64,000 nt of DNA, from assembly GCF_009184865.1 (NCBI RefSeq), contig NZ_CP045096.1, positions 3,658,001-3,722,000 on the forward strand, in the 5' to 3' direction. Each line of letters opens with the position of its first letter. Position 1 is the first letter of the stretch. Below are positions 24,844 to 33,435 of the stretch, piece by piece. The position numbers and the translations under genes are program-made. Origin of the DNA: Streptomyces phaeolivaceus (GTDB lineage: Bacteria; Actinomycetota; Actinomycetes; Streptomycetales; Streptomycetaceae). The notes under the pieces are model-generated. The model had not been told where the DNA came from. It made no database searches and saw only the letters and a program-made list of their open reading frames with translations.

Positions 24844-27509
24844 GCACTGTGGTCGACGAACGGCTGCGGCGTCTGAGGAACGAACTCGACGACCACGCGC
24901 GGATCGCCGATCGGTTGGGGCTCGATCTGGCACGGCCACTGCGGTCGCTGAACGACGGCTACCCGGAGAACGCCGTCGCTCTGGTCGGAAAGCTGGCCGA
25001 GAAGTTACTCAAGGAGCTGTGGCGTTACCACGAAATCGAAGGCGATCCTGCGACGAAGGCCCTGAACGACCTCGTCAAGCGCTGCCGACCGTACATCCGC
25101 AGCAGCACGGTCCTGGACGCCCTGGACGACATCCGACGGCTCCGTAACCGGTCCACGCACGACGGATACGACATCAGCGACGAGGACGGCCTGCTGGCCG
25201 TACGCAGGCTCGTCGACGTGCTGGTCTGGTTCACCGACACGGGAAGCGTGGCGTTGCTCGACGGTGAGCCCGGCATGGCCCCTGAAGTCGCGCGGCGCTG
25301 CGAGTTCCTCGCCGGCCTGTATCTCACGCTCGGCTACCGCCAGGCGAAACGGTTCGTGCTCAGCCGGGACACCGTGTATCAGTTGTTCTGCCGCGAGTCG
25401 GGAGTACGACTCGAATACGTGGAGCTGATGCTCTCCCAGGACGCCGATGACCTGAGTACGGTCCTCGCCTCCAGCGGCGGCGAGTTGTTGCGCACCCGAC
25501 TGCCCAAGCTCACCCGGTTCGTCGTCCTCGACGACGACTGCGGAAACCCCTCCGACCCGTTGCGTCAGCTCCTCGGCGGGGACTTCCGGATCGTGCGCTA
25601 CGACGGCTTTCTCGACACCATCGTCAATCTCGACAACCACCTCGCCCGCGTCGCCTCCGTCGTTGCGCCGGTCGAACCGCGGACCGTTGTCACCGCGGCC
25701 ACACTGACCACCGACCCGCGCACCGGCGAAGCAGGGGTGGAACAGTCCGGAAACGCGGCGGAGCTGCTGTCCCGTCTAGCTCAGGGCAACGCGAACGTTC
25801 TGGTCACCGGACGTCCCGGAAGCGGAAAGAGCACACTGTTGCGCTCACTCGCGACCGACCCGGAGATCCACCGCTTTCGCTTCTACTTCGACCTCGGGCT
25901 CAAACCGAAGGACGAACCGTTCTCCGAGTACGCGGGCCGTCTCGTGGCACCTGCCTTGGCGCCTTCGGACCGCTCCCGCGCGTTCGACCTCTTTCTCTAC
26001 CTGATCCGCTCCGGGACCGCGCTGTGTGTGCTCGATGCCGTCGATGAAGGCGTCGAGGAGTCGAGCCCCGCGGGGTTCTTACGGCTCTTCACCGATCTCG
26101 CCGCCGTCCTGTCCGCCGAATCGGCGGTGGTCATGAGTTCACGGGTGTCCTTCCTCGCGGACTCGCCCCAGGTACGCCAGCTGCTGGACAGTGGCGCGGG
26201 CCGCTCCGAGCAACTGGTCGAGCAGATGTACGCGAACGGCCTCGACCCATCGCGCGTACCGCACTTCCACGTCGTACGCCTGGCCGAACCCGAGGCCACA
26301 CCGCTGGAGAAGCAGCTCGTCGCCGTGCTGGACCTTCCGCCGGGGCAGAGGCTCGCGGACATACTCGGAGCACACATCACACGGACGTTGGCCCAGCGAG
26401 GACGGCCCGACCTTGAGGCGCGGCTGCCAGCCGCGTTCGGACACGCCTTCCTCTCCGACCAGACCGTGTTCTCTCTCCTTGACCTGGTCCGGCGGTTGGG
26501 GGCCGAAGCCTTCGCGGACGGACGGCTGGATCTCGACGCCTGTGTCCTTGGACCGTTGTTGCGACCTGCCGGGCCTGATCACGTCGCTCTTGCGCACAGC
26601 GCATATCAGGAACTTCTTGCCGCCCGGTATCTCACTGATCCATCACATCAAGACGAGGCGGCGGGTTTTCCCGGAGGTGTCTTCCTCACCGAGCAAGTAC
26701 GCGCCTTCCTGGCCGGAATGCCCAGTCGGCTGCGGACCGACGACTGTGTGCTGCCCAGTGGTGCGTATCTGGTCGGCCCGGCTGAGCGGCTGCTGATCCG
26801 CCGGGTCCGACACCCTGTGCGGTTCGACCGTGACGCCGTGACCGTCGCACGCTATCGCCGCTTCCTCAACGCCCTCGAAACAGACGGTACTTCACGGTGG
26901 GACCACCCGAACCAGCCCGCCGACATCACACATCGTCCCGTGATCAACCGACTACGACGACCCGACTACTACGAGAACTCGTGCTACGACGCTCACCCCG
27001 CCGTCTGCGTCAGTTGGTGGAGCGCGTACGCCTTCGCCGCCTTCGAAGGGAAGCGGCTGCCGACGGCGCTCGAATGGGAAGCTGCCGCACGAGGAAACGA
27101 CGGCCGGCTCTTTCCCTGGGGCGACGCCCCGGACGGCGATCGCGTCAACTGCGCCGACACCTGGGTCGGCCGACCCGTCGTGACGTACCAAGCCTGGTAC
27201 CGGGACTTCGCGGGAGACGCCCTTCGCAGAGCATGGGTGACACCGGTCGGAGAACGCCCGGGCAACCGTTCCCCGTTCGGTCTCCTCGACATGGTGGGCA
27301 ATTGCTGGGAATGGACTTCCACCAGCCCGGACGACTCCGGCGAAGCCGTCATCTGCGGTGGTAGTTACGACAACCCGTTGCGCGCCACACAAGCCAGTTC
27401 CAAGGGCATTTATCGAAAGAACGGTGCAAGTAACGCGGTCGGCTTCCGATGTGTGCAATCCGCCAGCGACGAAAGCAGCACCTGCGGGACAGAGGAGCCG
27501 ACGACATGA
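24840..27509 (+). CDS. HEPN-NACHT-FGE-like STAND NTPase fusion
   Basis: 889 residues. Residues ~1-135 are helical with a HEPN-type R-x4-H motif, RNRSTH (R102-H107). Residues ~300-600 form a NACHT NTPase: Walker A VTGRPGSGKST (K330), Walker B LCVLDAVDEG (D399-E403), and the terminal YQELLAARYL. Residues ~635-872 match formylglycine-generating-enzyme/SUMF1 modules (LPTALEWEAAARG, FPWGD, GLLDMVGNCWEWT, GFRC), but the active-site CxxxxC pair is not found, so this part is probably a binding module. By analogy with Avs/NLR-like STAND proteins, the C-terminal part would sense a trigger and activate the HEPN RNase. Overlaps of 4 bp join it to genes on both sides. Confidence 0.83.
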   Translation: MSTVVDERLRRLRNELDDHARIADRLGLDLARPLRSLNDGYPENAVALVGKLAEKLLKELWRYHEIEGDPATKALNDLVKRCRPYIRSSTVLDALDDIRRLRNRSTHDGYDISDEDGLLAVRRLVDVLVWFTDTGSVALLDGEPGMAPEVARRCEFLAGLYLTLGYRQAKRFVLSRDTVYQLFCRESGVRLEYVELMLSQDADDLSTVLASSGGELLRTRLPKLTRFVVLDDDCGNPSDPLRQLLGGDFRIVRYDGFLDTIVNLDNHLARVASVVAPVEPRTVVTAATLTTDPRTGEAGVEQSGNAAELLSRLAQGNANVLVTGRPGSGKSTLLRSLATDPEIHRFRFYFDLGLKPKDEPFSEYAGRLVAPALAPSDRSRAFDLFLYLIRSGTALCVLDAVDEGVEESSPAGFLRLFTDLAAVLSAESAVVMSSRVSFLADSPQVRQLLDSGAGRSEQLVEQMYANGLDPSRVPHFHVVRLAEPEATPLEKQLVAVLDLPPGQRLADILGAHITRTLAQRGRPDLEARLPAAFGHAFLSDQTVFSLLDLVRRLGAEAFADGRLDLDACVLGPLLRPAGPDHVALAHSAYQELLAARYLTDPSHQDEAAGFPGGVFLTEQVRAFLAGMPSRLRTDDCVLPSGAYLVGPAERLLIRRVRHPVRFDRDAVTVARYRRFLNALETDGTSRWDHPNQPADITHRPVINRLRRPDYYENSCYDAHPAVCVSWWSAYAFAAFEGKRLPTALEWEAAARGNDGRLFPWGDAPDGDRVNCADTWVGRPVVTYQAWYRDFAGDALRRAWVTPVGERPGNRSPFGLLDMVGNCWEWTSTSPDDSGEAVICGGSYDNPLRATQASSKGIYRKNGASNAVGFRCVQSASDESSTCGTEEPTT

Positions 27510-27772
27510 GCGGCGGGCAGCCACGGTACGGAACCATCGTCGACACACGACTGAGTGGCGGAGGACCGAGTGGTGTACTCAGCTCCTACATCATTCGCGA
27601 CGACGAGGACGAGCGGTACTACAGCTTCGACTACCGGCACATCGTGACCGAGGGATTCCGGACCATCCGCGCGGGGGAACACGTGCGTTTCCACATCAGT
27701 GCCGAGAGTCCTGACCGGGCCGAGTTCGTGATCCGCCTTGGTCAGCCCGACCCTGCCGAGTACTACCGGTGA
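27506..27772 (+). CDS. Small cold-shock-domain-like protein
   Basis: 88 residues, ATG overlapping the NACHT stop by 4 bp, with GAGGAG upstream. YGTIVDTRL at the start and FDYRHIVTEGFRTIRAGEHVRFHI later resemble the beginning and the FVHYS-x-GFR-GxxVxF half of cold-shock domains, small OB-fold nucleic-acid binders. The aromatic RNP motifs are only partly kept. In this operon it may sense or bind RNA, or hold the HEPN-NACHT protein inactive; this is inference. Confidence 0.6.
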   Translation: MSGGQPRYGTIVDTRLSGGGPSGVLSSYIIRDDEDERYYSFDYRHIVTEGFRTIRAGEHVRFHISAESPDRAEFVIRLGQPDPAEYYR

Positions 27773-29049
27773 CCGACAGCGCTCCGCTCCTCAGCACGGT
27801 CACAGGGTCGCGCCAGGAATTGACCGTCGTCCTGCCCGTGCGGTTGAAGCGCATTCCCGACTGGACGGAAGGGCCCTTCCCGTTCGAGCTGGGTAGCCGC
27901 CGCACCGACGCCGAAACCCGGTCGACCTACTTCGCTCCCGCCTCCGCCCGAGCCCTGTACGGAGGGCCTGGACGGCCCCGGCGCTGGCACCTGCCCACAG
28001 ATGTCAAGCACGATGGGCTGCATCTGATCGGCCTGGAACTTCTCCGTGCCGCCAGCGCACGCGACCCCGAACACGCCCTCGCCGTACTGCACTTCAGTGT
28101 GGAGAGACCGCTCCTGCCCATCCTCCGGGCACTGGCCGGACGACGGTCGGAGGTCAGTGCCGAACCGCTCACCGGGTGCTTCGATCCCACCACACTCCTC
28201 GTGGATGTCGCCGACGTACGCACTTCCGGCGTACCGTTCGCCATTGCCCGGCCCTACTCGGTCGCCTTCATGACGCCGACGCCACAACACACTCCTGCGC
28301 TCCGCACAGGCCCGGAGAGAGAACTTCCCGCCGATGCCGACCGCTGGTTGTGGCAACTGGCCTCCCGCTCCACACCAGACGACTTCCCCGTCCCACCAGA
28401 GACCGCTCACGCGCAGCTCAAAGACGCCGTCCGCATCTCGGCGGACTGGAGCGCCCTGGTACTTCGGCAAGGCGCTGCCTTCCTCGGTCACCGGCCCGAT
28501 ACGGGACAGGGCGACTTCTTCGAATTCGGTGCCCTGCACTCCCGCACGGTCTATCTCGACGCCCTGCTCCTCGGCGTTCTCCAACGCGATCACATCGATG
28601 AACTCACCGACGAACTATCGGGCGTGTTCGACTCCTCGCGACTCGCACGACGCGTGGCCACCCTGGAGAGGAACATCGCCGTCTTTCGCAGCACCTACTG
28701 GCGACAGCACCTCACAGCCCACGGGCCCGCGAACGACCTGCTGCTCGCTTTCCACAACCAGCATCGGCTACCCGCCCGCTTCGACGAGATCCTTGCTGAA
28801 GCGGGCGACTACAGCAGGCTCGTACAGACCCAGGAGAGTCAGCAGATCAGCGGCGCTCTGGGGCTGCTCACCATCCTCGGCCTGCCACTGGGCACCGCCC
28901 TCGGCATTCTGCAGGTTCTCGACGACCACTCCGTGACACACCTGCTCATCTCTCTCGGGCTGTCCGTCGCTGCCACAGCGGCAGCCCTGACGACACGGTA
29001 CGGGCGCCTGGTCCTGTCGTCGCTGCGAGGCGGAATCGGCAGGGTGTAG
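27769..29049 (+). CDS. Membrane protein with two C-terminal helices, last gene of NACHT operon
   Basis: 426 residues, GTG overlapping the previous stop by 4 bp (GTGA). Residues 1-~350 are soluble, with a long helical part at ~280-355. Two hydrophobic helices follow, ~361-384 (SGALGLLTILGLPLGTALGI) and ~390-408 (HLLISLGLSVAATAAALTT), separated by a short acidic loop, then a basic tail. The helix-TM-loop-TM arrangement recalls CorA-like proteins, though no GxN motif is present. Membrane proteins of this shape serve as effectors in several defence systems. The N-terminal domain is unrecognised. Confidence 0.7.
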   Translation: MTDSAPLLSTVTGSRQELTVVLPVRLKRIPDWTEGPFPFELGSRRTDAETRSTYFAPASARALYGGPGRPRRWHLPTDVKHDGLHLIGLELLRAASARDPEHALAVLHFSVERPLLPILRALAGRRSEVSAEPLTGCFDPTTLLVDVADVRTSGVPFAIARPYSVAFMTPTPQHTPALRTGPERELPADADRWLWQLASRSTPDDFPVPPETAHAQLKDAVRISADWSALVLRQGAAFLGHRPDTGQGDFFEFGALHSRTVYLDALLLGVLQRDHIDELTDELSGVFDSSRLARRVATLERNIAVFRSTYWRQHLTAHGPANDLLLAFHNQHRLPARFDEILAEAGDYSRLVQTQESQQISGALGLLTILGLPLGTALGILQVLDDHSVTHLLISLGLSVAATAAALTTRYGRLVLSSLRGGIGRV

Positions 29050-29108
29050 GCCCCAGCGCGAGTAGGTGAGCGGCCATGTCCGGCCGCGCCGCCCCCTCAT
29101 GTGCCGGA

Positions 29109-29468
29109 TCAGCTACGGTCCGTGGCTTTCGGATGCCCGGTGCCCGCGAAGGTGATCCAACAGGTGTCGCGGGCGGTGTCCAGGAGGTACCGGACGCGGC
29201 CGCCGCCGGTGACCTCGACCTGTCACTGCTCGCAGGTCTGGCCCCGGTGAGTGCCGTGGGCCAGGCTTCCCTTGAGCCGGTGGTGGCGGGGTGTCTCGAT
29301 GGTCGGGTTGGGGTGGGTGCGCATGGTGACCCAGGCTCGGTAGGTGTTCTCCCGGGCCTGTTGGGCGAGGTTCTCCCAGCCTTTGGCCGAGGCGGCGTCC
29401 GCGAAGCGGACTTCCCAGTGGCCGTCCGGTGCCGGTGGTGCGGCGCGATTTCCGCGGCCGACGCTCAT
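29109..29468 (-). pseudogene. RelE-like toxin gene with an in-frame TGA
   Basis: The start overlaps the antitoxin stop by 4 bp (ATGA). The frame encodes a RelE/ParE-like toxin of ~119 residues (HWEVRFADAASAKGWENLA, PRHHRLKGSLAHGT, then QVEVTGGGRVRYLLD, DTCWITFAGTGHPKATD), but codon 82 (29223-29225) is TGA. At that place a tryptophan codon TGG would keep the family sequence (CEQ-W-QVEV), so a single G-to-A change explains it. Sequence beyond the stop is still well conserved, so the lesion is recent, a sequencing error, or read through. The product as written ends at 81 residues. Confidence 0.78.
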
Positions 29469-29944
29469 GCGACGTCCCGGGGGTCGGGTACCGGGCCGTA
29501 GTCCTCGGAGTGGTCTCGGGTCGGCGCGGCCAGTAGTTCGGGGTCGGAGTAGACCTCTGCGGTGTGCTGCCAGGCGATGAGCAACTGGGCGACGGACGCA
29601 CTGTTGCCGACGGAGTCGGCGGCCCGCATGGTGTCGACCAGTTCGACGGCGAAGGCGTGGACGTCGGGCTCGGGGAGGAAGCGCACCCAGGGGAACGCGT
29701 CCGGCAGTATGTCGAGGAGCAGTTCCATGCTGCCGGGCTCGCGGCGGGCCATCGCGACCAGCATCCGCGTGGCCGCCGACACCACGGTCTGGTCCTGCTC
29801 GGCCCGCGCCGCGGTGGTGAGCACCAGGTCCTCGCCGTCTCTGCGGTGCAGGAGCAGTCTCGGCGAGTCCTGGAGCCGGGCCAGCGTCCGCTTGTTCTTG
29901 TTCACCAGCTCGGAGAAGTTCACGGCGGCGCTCTCGGTACCCAT
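29465..29944 (-). CDS. Antitoxin, prevent-host-death-like
   Basis: 159 residues. The N-terminal ~50 (VNFSELVNKNKRTLARLQDSPRLLLHRRDGEDLVLTT) has the Phd/YefM-type DNA-binding antitoxin pattern with an added C-terminal helical domain. It is translationally coupled to the RelE-like toxin frame downstream. Such pairs autoregulate their promoter. Start ATG 29944; a longer frame from 30004 has no support. The antitoxin is intact although the toxin frame is interrupted. Confidence 0.77.
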   Translation of the reverse strand: MGTESAAVNFSELVNKNKRTLARLQDSPRLLLHRRDGEDLVLTTAARAEQDQTVVSAATRMLVAMARREPGSMELLLDILPDAFPWVRFLPEPDVHAFAVELVDTMRAADSVGNSASVAQLLIAWQHTAEVYSDPELLAAPTRDHSEDYGPVPDPRDVA

Positions 29945-29996
29945 GACTTTGAAAGTACTTCGAAATTCGCATGGACACCATCGCTCACGAGCGCCC

Positions 29997-31173
29997 TCAC
30001 TCAAAAGAGAGCAGACGGGTCTCCGCCGTGTCGGGGAAGGGCTTGGCCCACCAGTGGTCGTAGCGGCGGTAAGGGGTGAGGTCGCCGCGGGTGGTGAGGA
30101 ACGTGGTCAGGGTGGCGGCCTCCGCGGTCAGGGATTGCCAGGTGGACTCGGGGAGAGGGTGGAAGGCCGTGGCCTCGATGCCTGTGGCGAGCGGGCGCCA
30201 CACGCCCGCCACGTGGCCGTCCACGAGGAGGGTGGGGAGGACGTCGCCGTTCACGCGGATCACGTACGTGCGGTAGTCCGTGGGGAGGAGGCGGGAGCGG
30301 TCGAGGTAGGCGAGGAGGGGGCTGTCCCACATGGCCATCAGGCGGGGTGGGGCGGGGGTGTCCGGGGAGGGGCGGGGGGCGCCCGGGAGGTCGTAGAGGA
30401 CCTCCTTGCCGTCCGCCTGCTCGAAGAGTTCCAGTTCGCCCGCGTCCGTGAGGGACCGCAGCGCCGCTCGCGCCCGGTGGCGGCCGACCAGGGCGAACTG
30501 GGCCATGTCCGCGAGCGTCGCCGGGCCGAAGCCGGAGAGGTAGCGGCGGATCAGGGTTTTCAGGCCCTCGGCGGCGGCCTCCGGGTCGGTGAGCGACGGG
30601 GGTGGGGTGGCGGTGACGTACGACTGGCGGGTGGTGAAGGACCAGGGGGCGCCGGTCGGTTGGTGCCAGAGGGGGGGCGTACTGGCGCAGCAGGCGGTGG
30701 GCGGCGGTGGGGAGGGGGGTGCCGAGGTGGGTCTCCAGCCAGGTGCGGAGGTCGGCCGCCGTACGGGGGTGGGTCTCCGCGTACTTGAGGAGGGGCGGGA
30801 GTACGGCGTCGGCGTCCTCGGCGGTCAGGCCGGAGGCCCTGAAGCGGGGGTCTCGCAGGCGGGAGCCGCGGAGGGTGGGTTCCATGGCCTCGCGAAAGGG
30901 GGCGTAGTCGTCGGCGTGGACGGTGTGGAGGGTGATCCGCATCAGGGTCGTACGGACCAGGTGGCGGTCGGTGAGTGCCTTGTCGAGGGTCGTCGGGTCG
31001 AAGCGGGACAGGCGGTTCCACAGGGCGATGTACGGGGAGGCCGGCTGCTGGGCCTGGAGGGCCACGATGCGGCGTACCGCCTCGGTCACGTCCAACGGCG
31101 CGCGGGCGAGGAGGAGTTGGCGGGCGAGCGTCGCGCGGTTGAGGGCACGGGCGGTGAGTTTCTTGGTCCCCAT
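29997..31173 (-). pseudogene. Winged-helix DNA-binding protein (HTH_42/YcaQ-like), frameshifted
   Basis: The N-terminal frame (MGTKKLTARALNRATLARQ, then IVALQAQQPASPYIALWNRL) and the C-terminal frame (MAQFALVGRHRARAALRSL, WDSPLLAYLDRSRLLP, GHVAGVWRP) belong to one ~390-residue protein of the winged-helix DNA-binding-domain family related to YcaQ/AlkX glycosylases. The frames part at a run of seven G (30671-30677 on the plus strand); six would restore RLLRQYAPLWHQPTG. Either the gene is truncated or the run was miscalled. The codon bias of both halves is normal. Start ATG 31173 has no clear ribosome site. Confidence 0.78.
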
Positions 31174-31251
31174 GGCGCGATTCTGCCGTAGCGGGGTCCG
31201 ACGCCGTCCGATGCGGTTCAGCGCCATCCGATGCGGTCCGGTCCGACGCAA

Positions 31252-31287
31252 CAGGCCCTGCCCCACGCGGAGGTGAGGCAGGGCCTG
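31252..31287. terminator. Terminator hairpin
   Basis: Perfect 11-bp arms CAGGCCCTGCC and GGCAGGGCCTG with a 14-base loop, 55 bp downstream of the minus-strand lipoprotein gene. No U tract, as is usual in Streptomyces. Confidence 0.75.
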
Positions 31288-31342
31288 AAGGGAACAGGGG
31301 AGCAGGGGAGCAGGGGAACTGCGGTGAGCGAGGCTCGGCGCG

Positions 31343-32905
31343 CTACGGCGTCGACGTGCTCGCCTCCCCCTTCGTCAGCAGCCACTCCTCGTGCAGCGCG
31401 CCCAGCGGGATCTTCGTCTGGAAGATCGGGGTGCCGAAGATGGAGAGTTGGAGATTGAGGGTGCCGGTGAGGTCGATGCCGCCGTAGAGGGCCCAGGAGC
31501 CGGTGGCGGAGCCGGTGCCGTCCGCCGAGCCCTCGGCCGTCGCGTCGGCCTCGGCGCGGAGGTACGGGGCGACGTCGGCGGTGACGCCGACCGTGCCGTA
31601 GAGGCCGACCGTCGCCTCGGCGCCCATCGCGGCCTTGACGTCGCCGACGGCGGTGACCGTCGTCTTCAGCGGCTCGCCGCTCATGTTCGACTCGCTCACC
31701 CCCTGCCAGCCCTTGGCCCAGGTGAAGTTGCCGCCGACGCGGAAGTCGCCCTTGAGGTCCTGCTCGACGTCGACCGTCACGCGGCCGTCGGCTTCCACCT
31801 GGAAGTAGCAGACGAGGTCGAGGTTGACGACGATCGGGACCGGGCCGACCTGGATCACGGGGTCGGCGTGCAGTTCGGCGAAGGGGATACGGATCGGCTT
31901 GCCGTCGGTCGAGCCCGCCGCGCGGCCCTTCAGCGACCACTGGGAGGCCCAGTCGCCGGTGAGGCCCAGGAAGGCGCCGCCGGGCGAGGAGCCCGTACCG
32001 GATCCGGAACCGTCGTACGAGAAGGCGACCTCGGGGGCGAGCTGGACGAAGCCCTCGACCGACGCGGCGGCCGAGGCGGGGGCGCCCGGCGCGGTCTCCA
32101 CGGCGGCGCCGACGTCGATGCGCAGGCTGCCCAGCGGGAGCTTCGCGCCCTCGGGGCCGAAGGTGAGGTCACCGGTCTTCGCCCAGGAGACCTTCACGCC
32201 CTGGACGAGCGGGTCGACCTTCATGGTGGACGGGTCGACGGGGACGGTGCCGTCCGCCTCGCCCTCACCCAGCACGGAGTTGAGCTTGGCCGGCTCCGTC
32301 TCGACCGTCGTACCGCCGTCCGCGGCCGTCTCGACGACCTCCGTCACCTTGGCCAGTACGCCGTCGGGTGCGCCGGGCGCGGGGGCGCTGGCTATGACGT
32401 CGCCTACGGCCACGGCGGGCTTGGACTTCGCGTCACCGGAGTCGGCGGCGGAGCCGGCACCGGAGTCCGTACCGGCGTTGGAGCCGGAGCCGGAGTCCGT
32501 ACCGGAGTCGGAGCCGGAGTCGGAGTTGGAGCCCTTGTCCGACGAGGATTCCGACGGTGTCGCCGACGGCTCGGCGTCCGAGGCGGCCGACGACGAAGGT
32601 GCCGAGATGACCGCCCGGCCGCTCTTCCGGTCGTACGAGGCGACCTTGAGCGCGGACTTCTTGGCCTTGCCCTGGTCGACGGCGTTCGCGTCGGCCACGG
32701 CGGTGGGGGTGGCGTCGCCGTCCGGGGCGGAGACGACGGCGAGTTGTTCCTCGACGGCCCCGGGTTCGGGGCTCTCGGCCGTCGTGGCCGCCGCCTTGTC
32801 GACGGTGGAGGGGGAACCGGAGGCGGAGCAGCCGGTGGTCAGCAGGGTCGCGACGGTGATCGCCGACAGTGCCGACAGCAGGGCATGTCTTCTGAGCTCG
32901 TGCAC
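31343..32905 (-). CDS. Large Ser/Asp-rich lipoprotein
   Basis: 520 residues from GTG 32905 (GAGGA seven bases upstream): lipoprotein signal peptide ending LLTTGC, and a ~150-residue Ala/Ser/Asp-rich low-complexity region including SDSGSDSGTDSGSGSNAG. A ~330-residue beta-rich domain follows (TGDLTFGPEGAKLPLGSLRIDVGAA, VNLDLVCYFQVEADGRVTVDV, GGIDLTGTLNLQLSIFGTPIF). It should be tethered to the outer face of the membrane. Function unknown; I do not recognise the domain. Confidence 0.75.
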   Translation of the reverse strand: MHELRRHALLSALSAITVATLLTTGCSASGSPSTVDKAAATTAESPEPGAVEEQLAVVSAPDGDATPTAVADANAVDQGKAKKSALKVASYDRKSGRAVISAPSSSAASDAEPSATPSESSSDKGSNSDSGSDSGTDSGSGSNAGTDSGAGSAADSGDAKSKPAVAVGDVIASAPAPGAPDGVLAKVTEVVETAADGGTTVETEPAKLNSVLGEGEADGTVPVDPSTMKVDPLVQGVKVSWAKTGDLTFGPEGAKLPLGSLRIDVGAAVETAPGAPASAAASVEGFVQLAPEVAFSYDGSGSGTGSSPGGAFLGLTGDWASQWSLKGRAAGSTDGKPIRIPFAELHADPVIQVGPVPIVVNLDLVCYFQVEADGRVTVDVEQDLKGDFRVGGNFTWAKGWQGVSESNMSGEPLKTTVTAVGDVKAAMGAEATVGLYGTVGVTADVAPYLRAEADATAEGSADGTGSATGSWALYGGIDLTGTLNLQLSIFGTPIFQTKIPLGALHEEWLLTKGEASTSTP

Positions 32906-33297
32906 GCGTGAGTCCTCGGGAGCGGTGACAGGGGGGTGCGCTTCAGGAGGGAGGAGATGAGGAGATGAGGAGATACGGCATCCAGGGGGCGGGTCGCGAC
33001 GACACAGCCGTCCGCATGACCCAGGCGGGCCGTGTGACAGCGCGCACGCGGCGGTTACCCCCCAGTAGCCACGCATGAGCATGCCAGGCCTACGGGTGGG
33101 TCGCGGACCACTTCCCGTACGTCACGCCGGTGACTTGGGTCACATTCCAGTACGGCCCAACTGTCGCTCCCGACAAGGGAGTTGAGGAATCCGGCCATCA
33201 GCGCGCGCAGGCGGCCGGGCTGGTCGAGGTGGACGTCGTGGCCCGCGCTTGCCCTGTGGCCGGGCGGCGCCCCCCGTGACATCCGGCGATCGGCGCC

Positions 33298-33322
33298 TCG
33301 CGCCCCCAAAAAAAGGGCGCGA
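33298..33322 (-). terminator. Terminator hairpin
   Basis: TCGCGCCC and GGGCGCGA form a perfect 8-bp stem around a loop holding seven A on the plus strand. It lies downstream of the GlxA-type regulator gene and past the tandem array. Confidence 0.6.
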
Positions 33323-33333
33323 TCCCCCGTCGA

Positions 33334-33435
33334 GAACGCACCCCGGCCCAGAACGCATCCCAGCCCAGAACGCACCCCGGCCCAGAACGCGCCCCAGCCC
33401 GTAACACGCCCCAGCCCATAACACGCCCCAGCCGA
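33334..33435. repeat. 17-bp tandem repeat, six copies
   Basis: Six units of the form GAACGCACCCCGGCCCA; the last three have diverged (GAACGCGCCCCAGCCCG, TAACACGCCCCAGCCCA, TAACACGCCCCAGCCGA). The array ends just after the stop of the regulator gene at 33447. All units keep 17-bp spacing. Confidence 0.88.

Noticed and set aside
27769..29049. True CorA magnesium transporter
   Set aside because: No GxN selectivity motif and the N-terminal domain does not resemble CorA; only the helix layout is similar.
29223..29225. Selenocysteine or programmed readthrough at the toxin TGA
   Set aside because: Trp is the natural residue in this context, no SECIS-like hairpin is evident, and a single G-to-A change is simpler.
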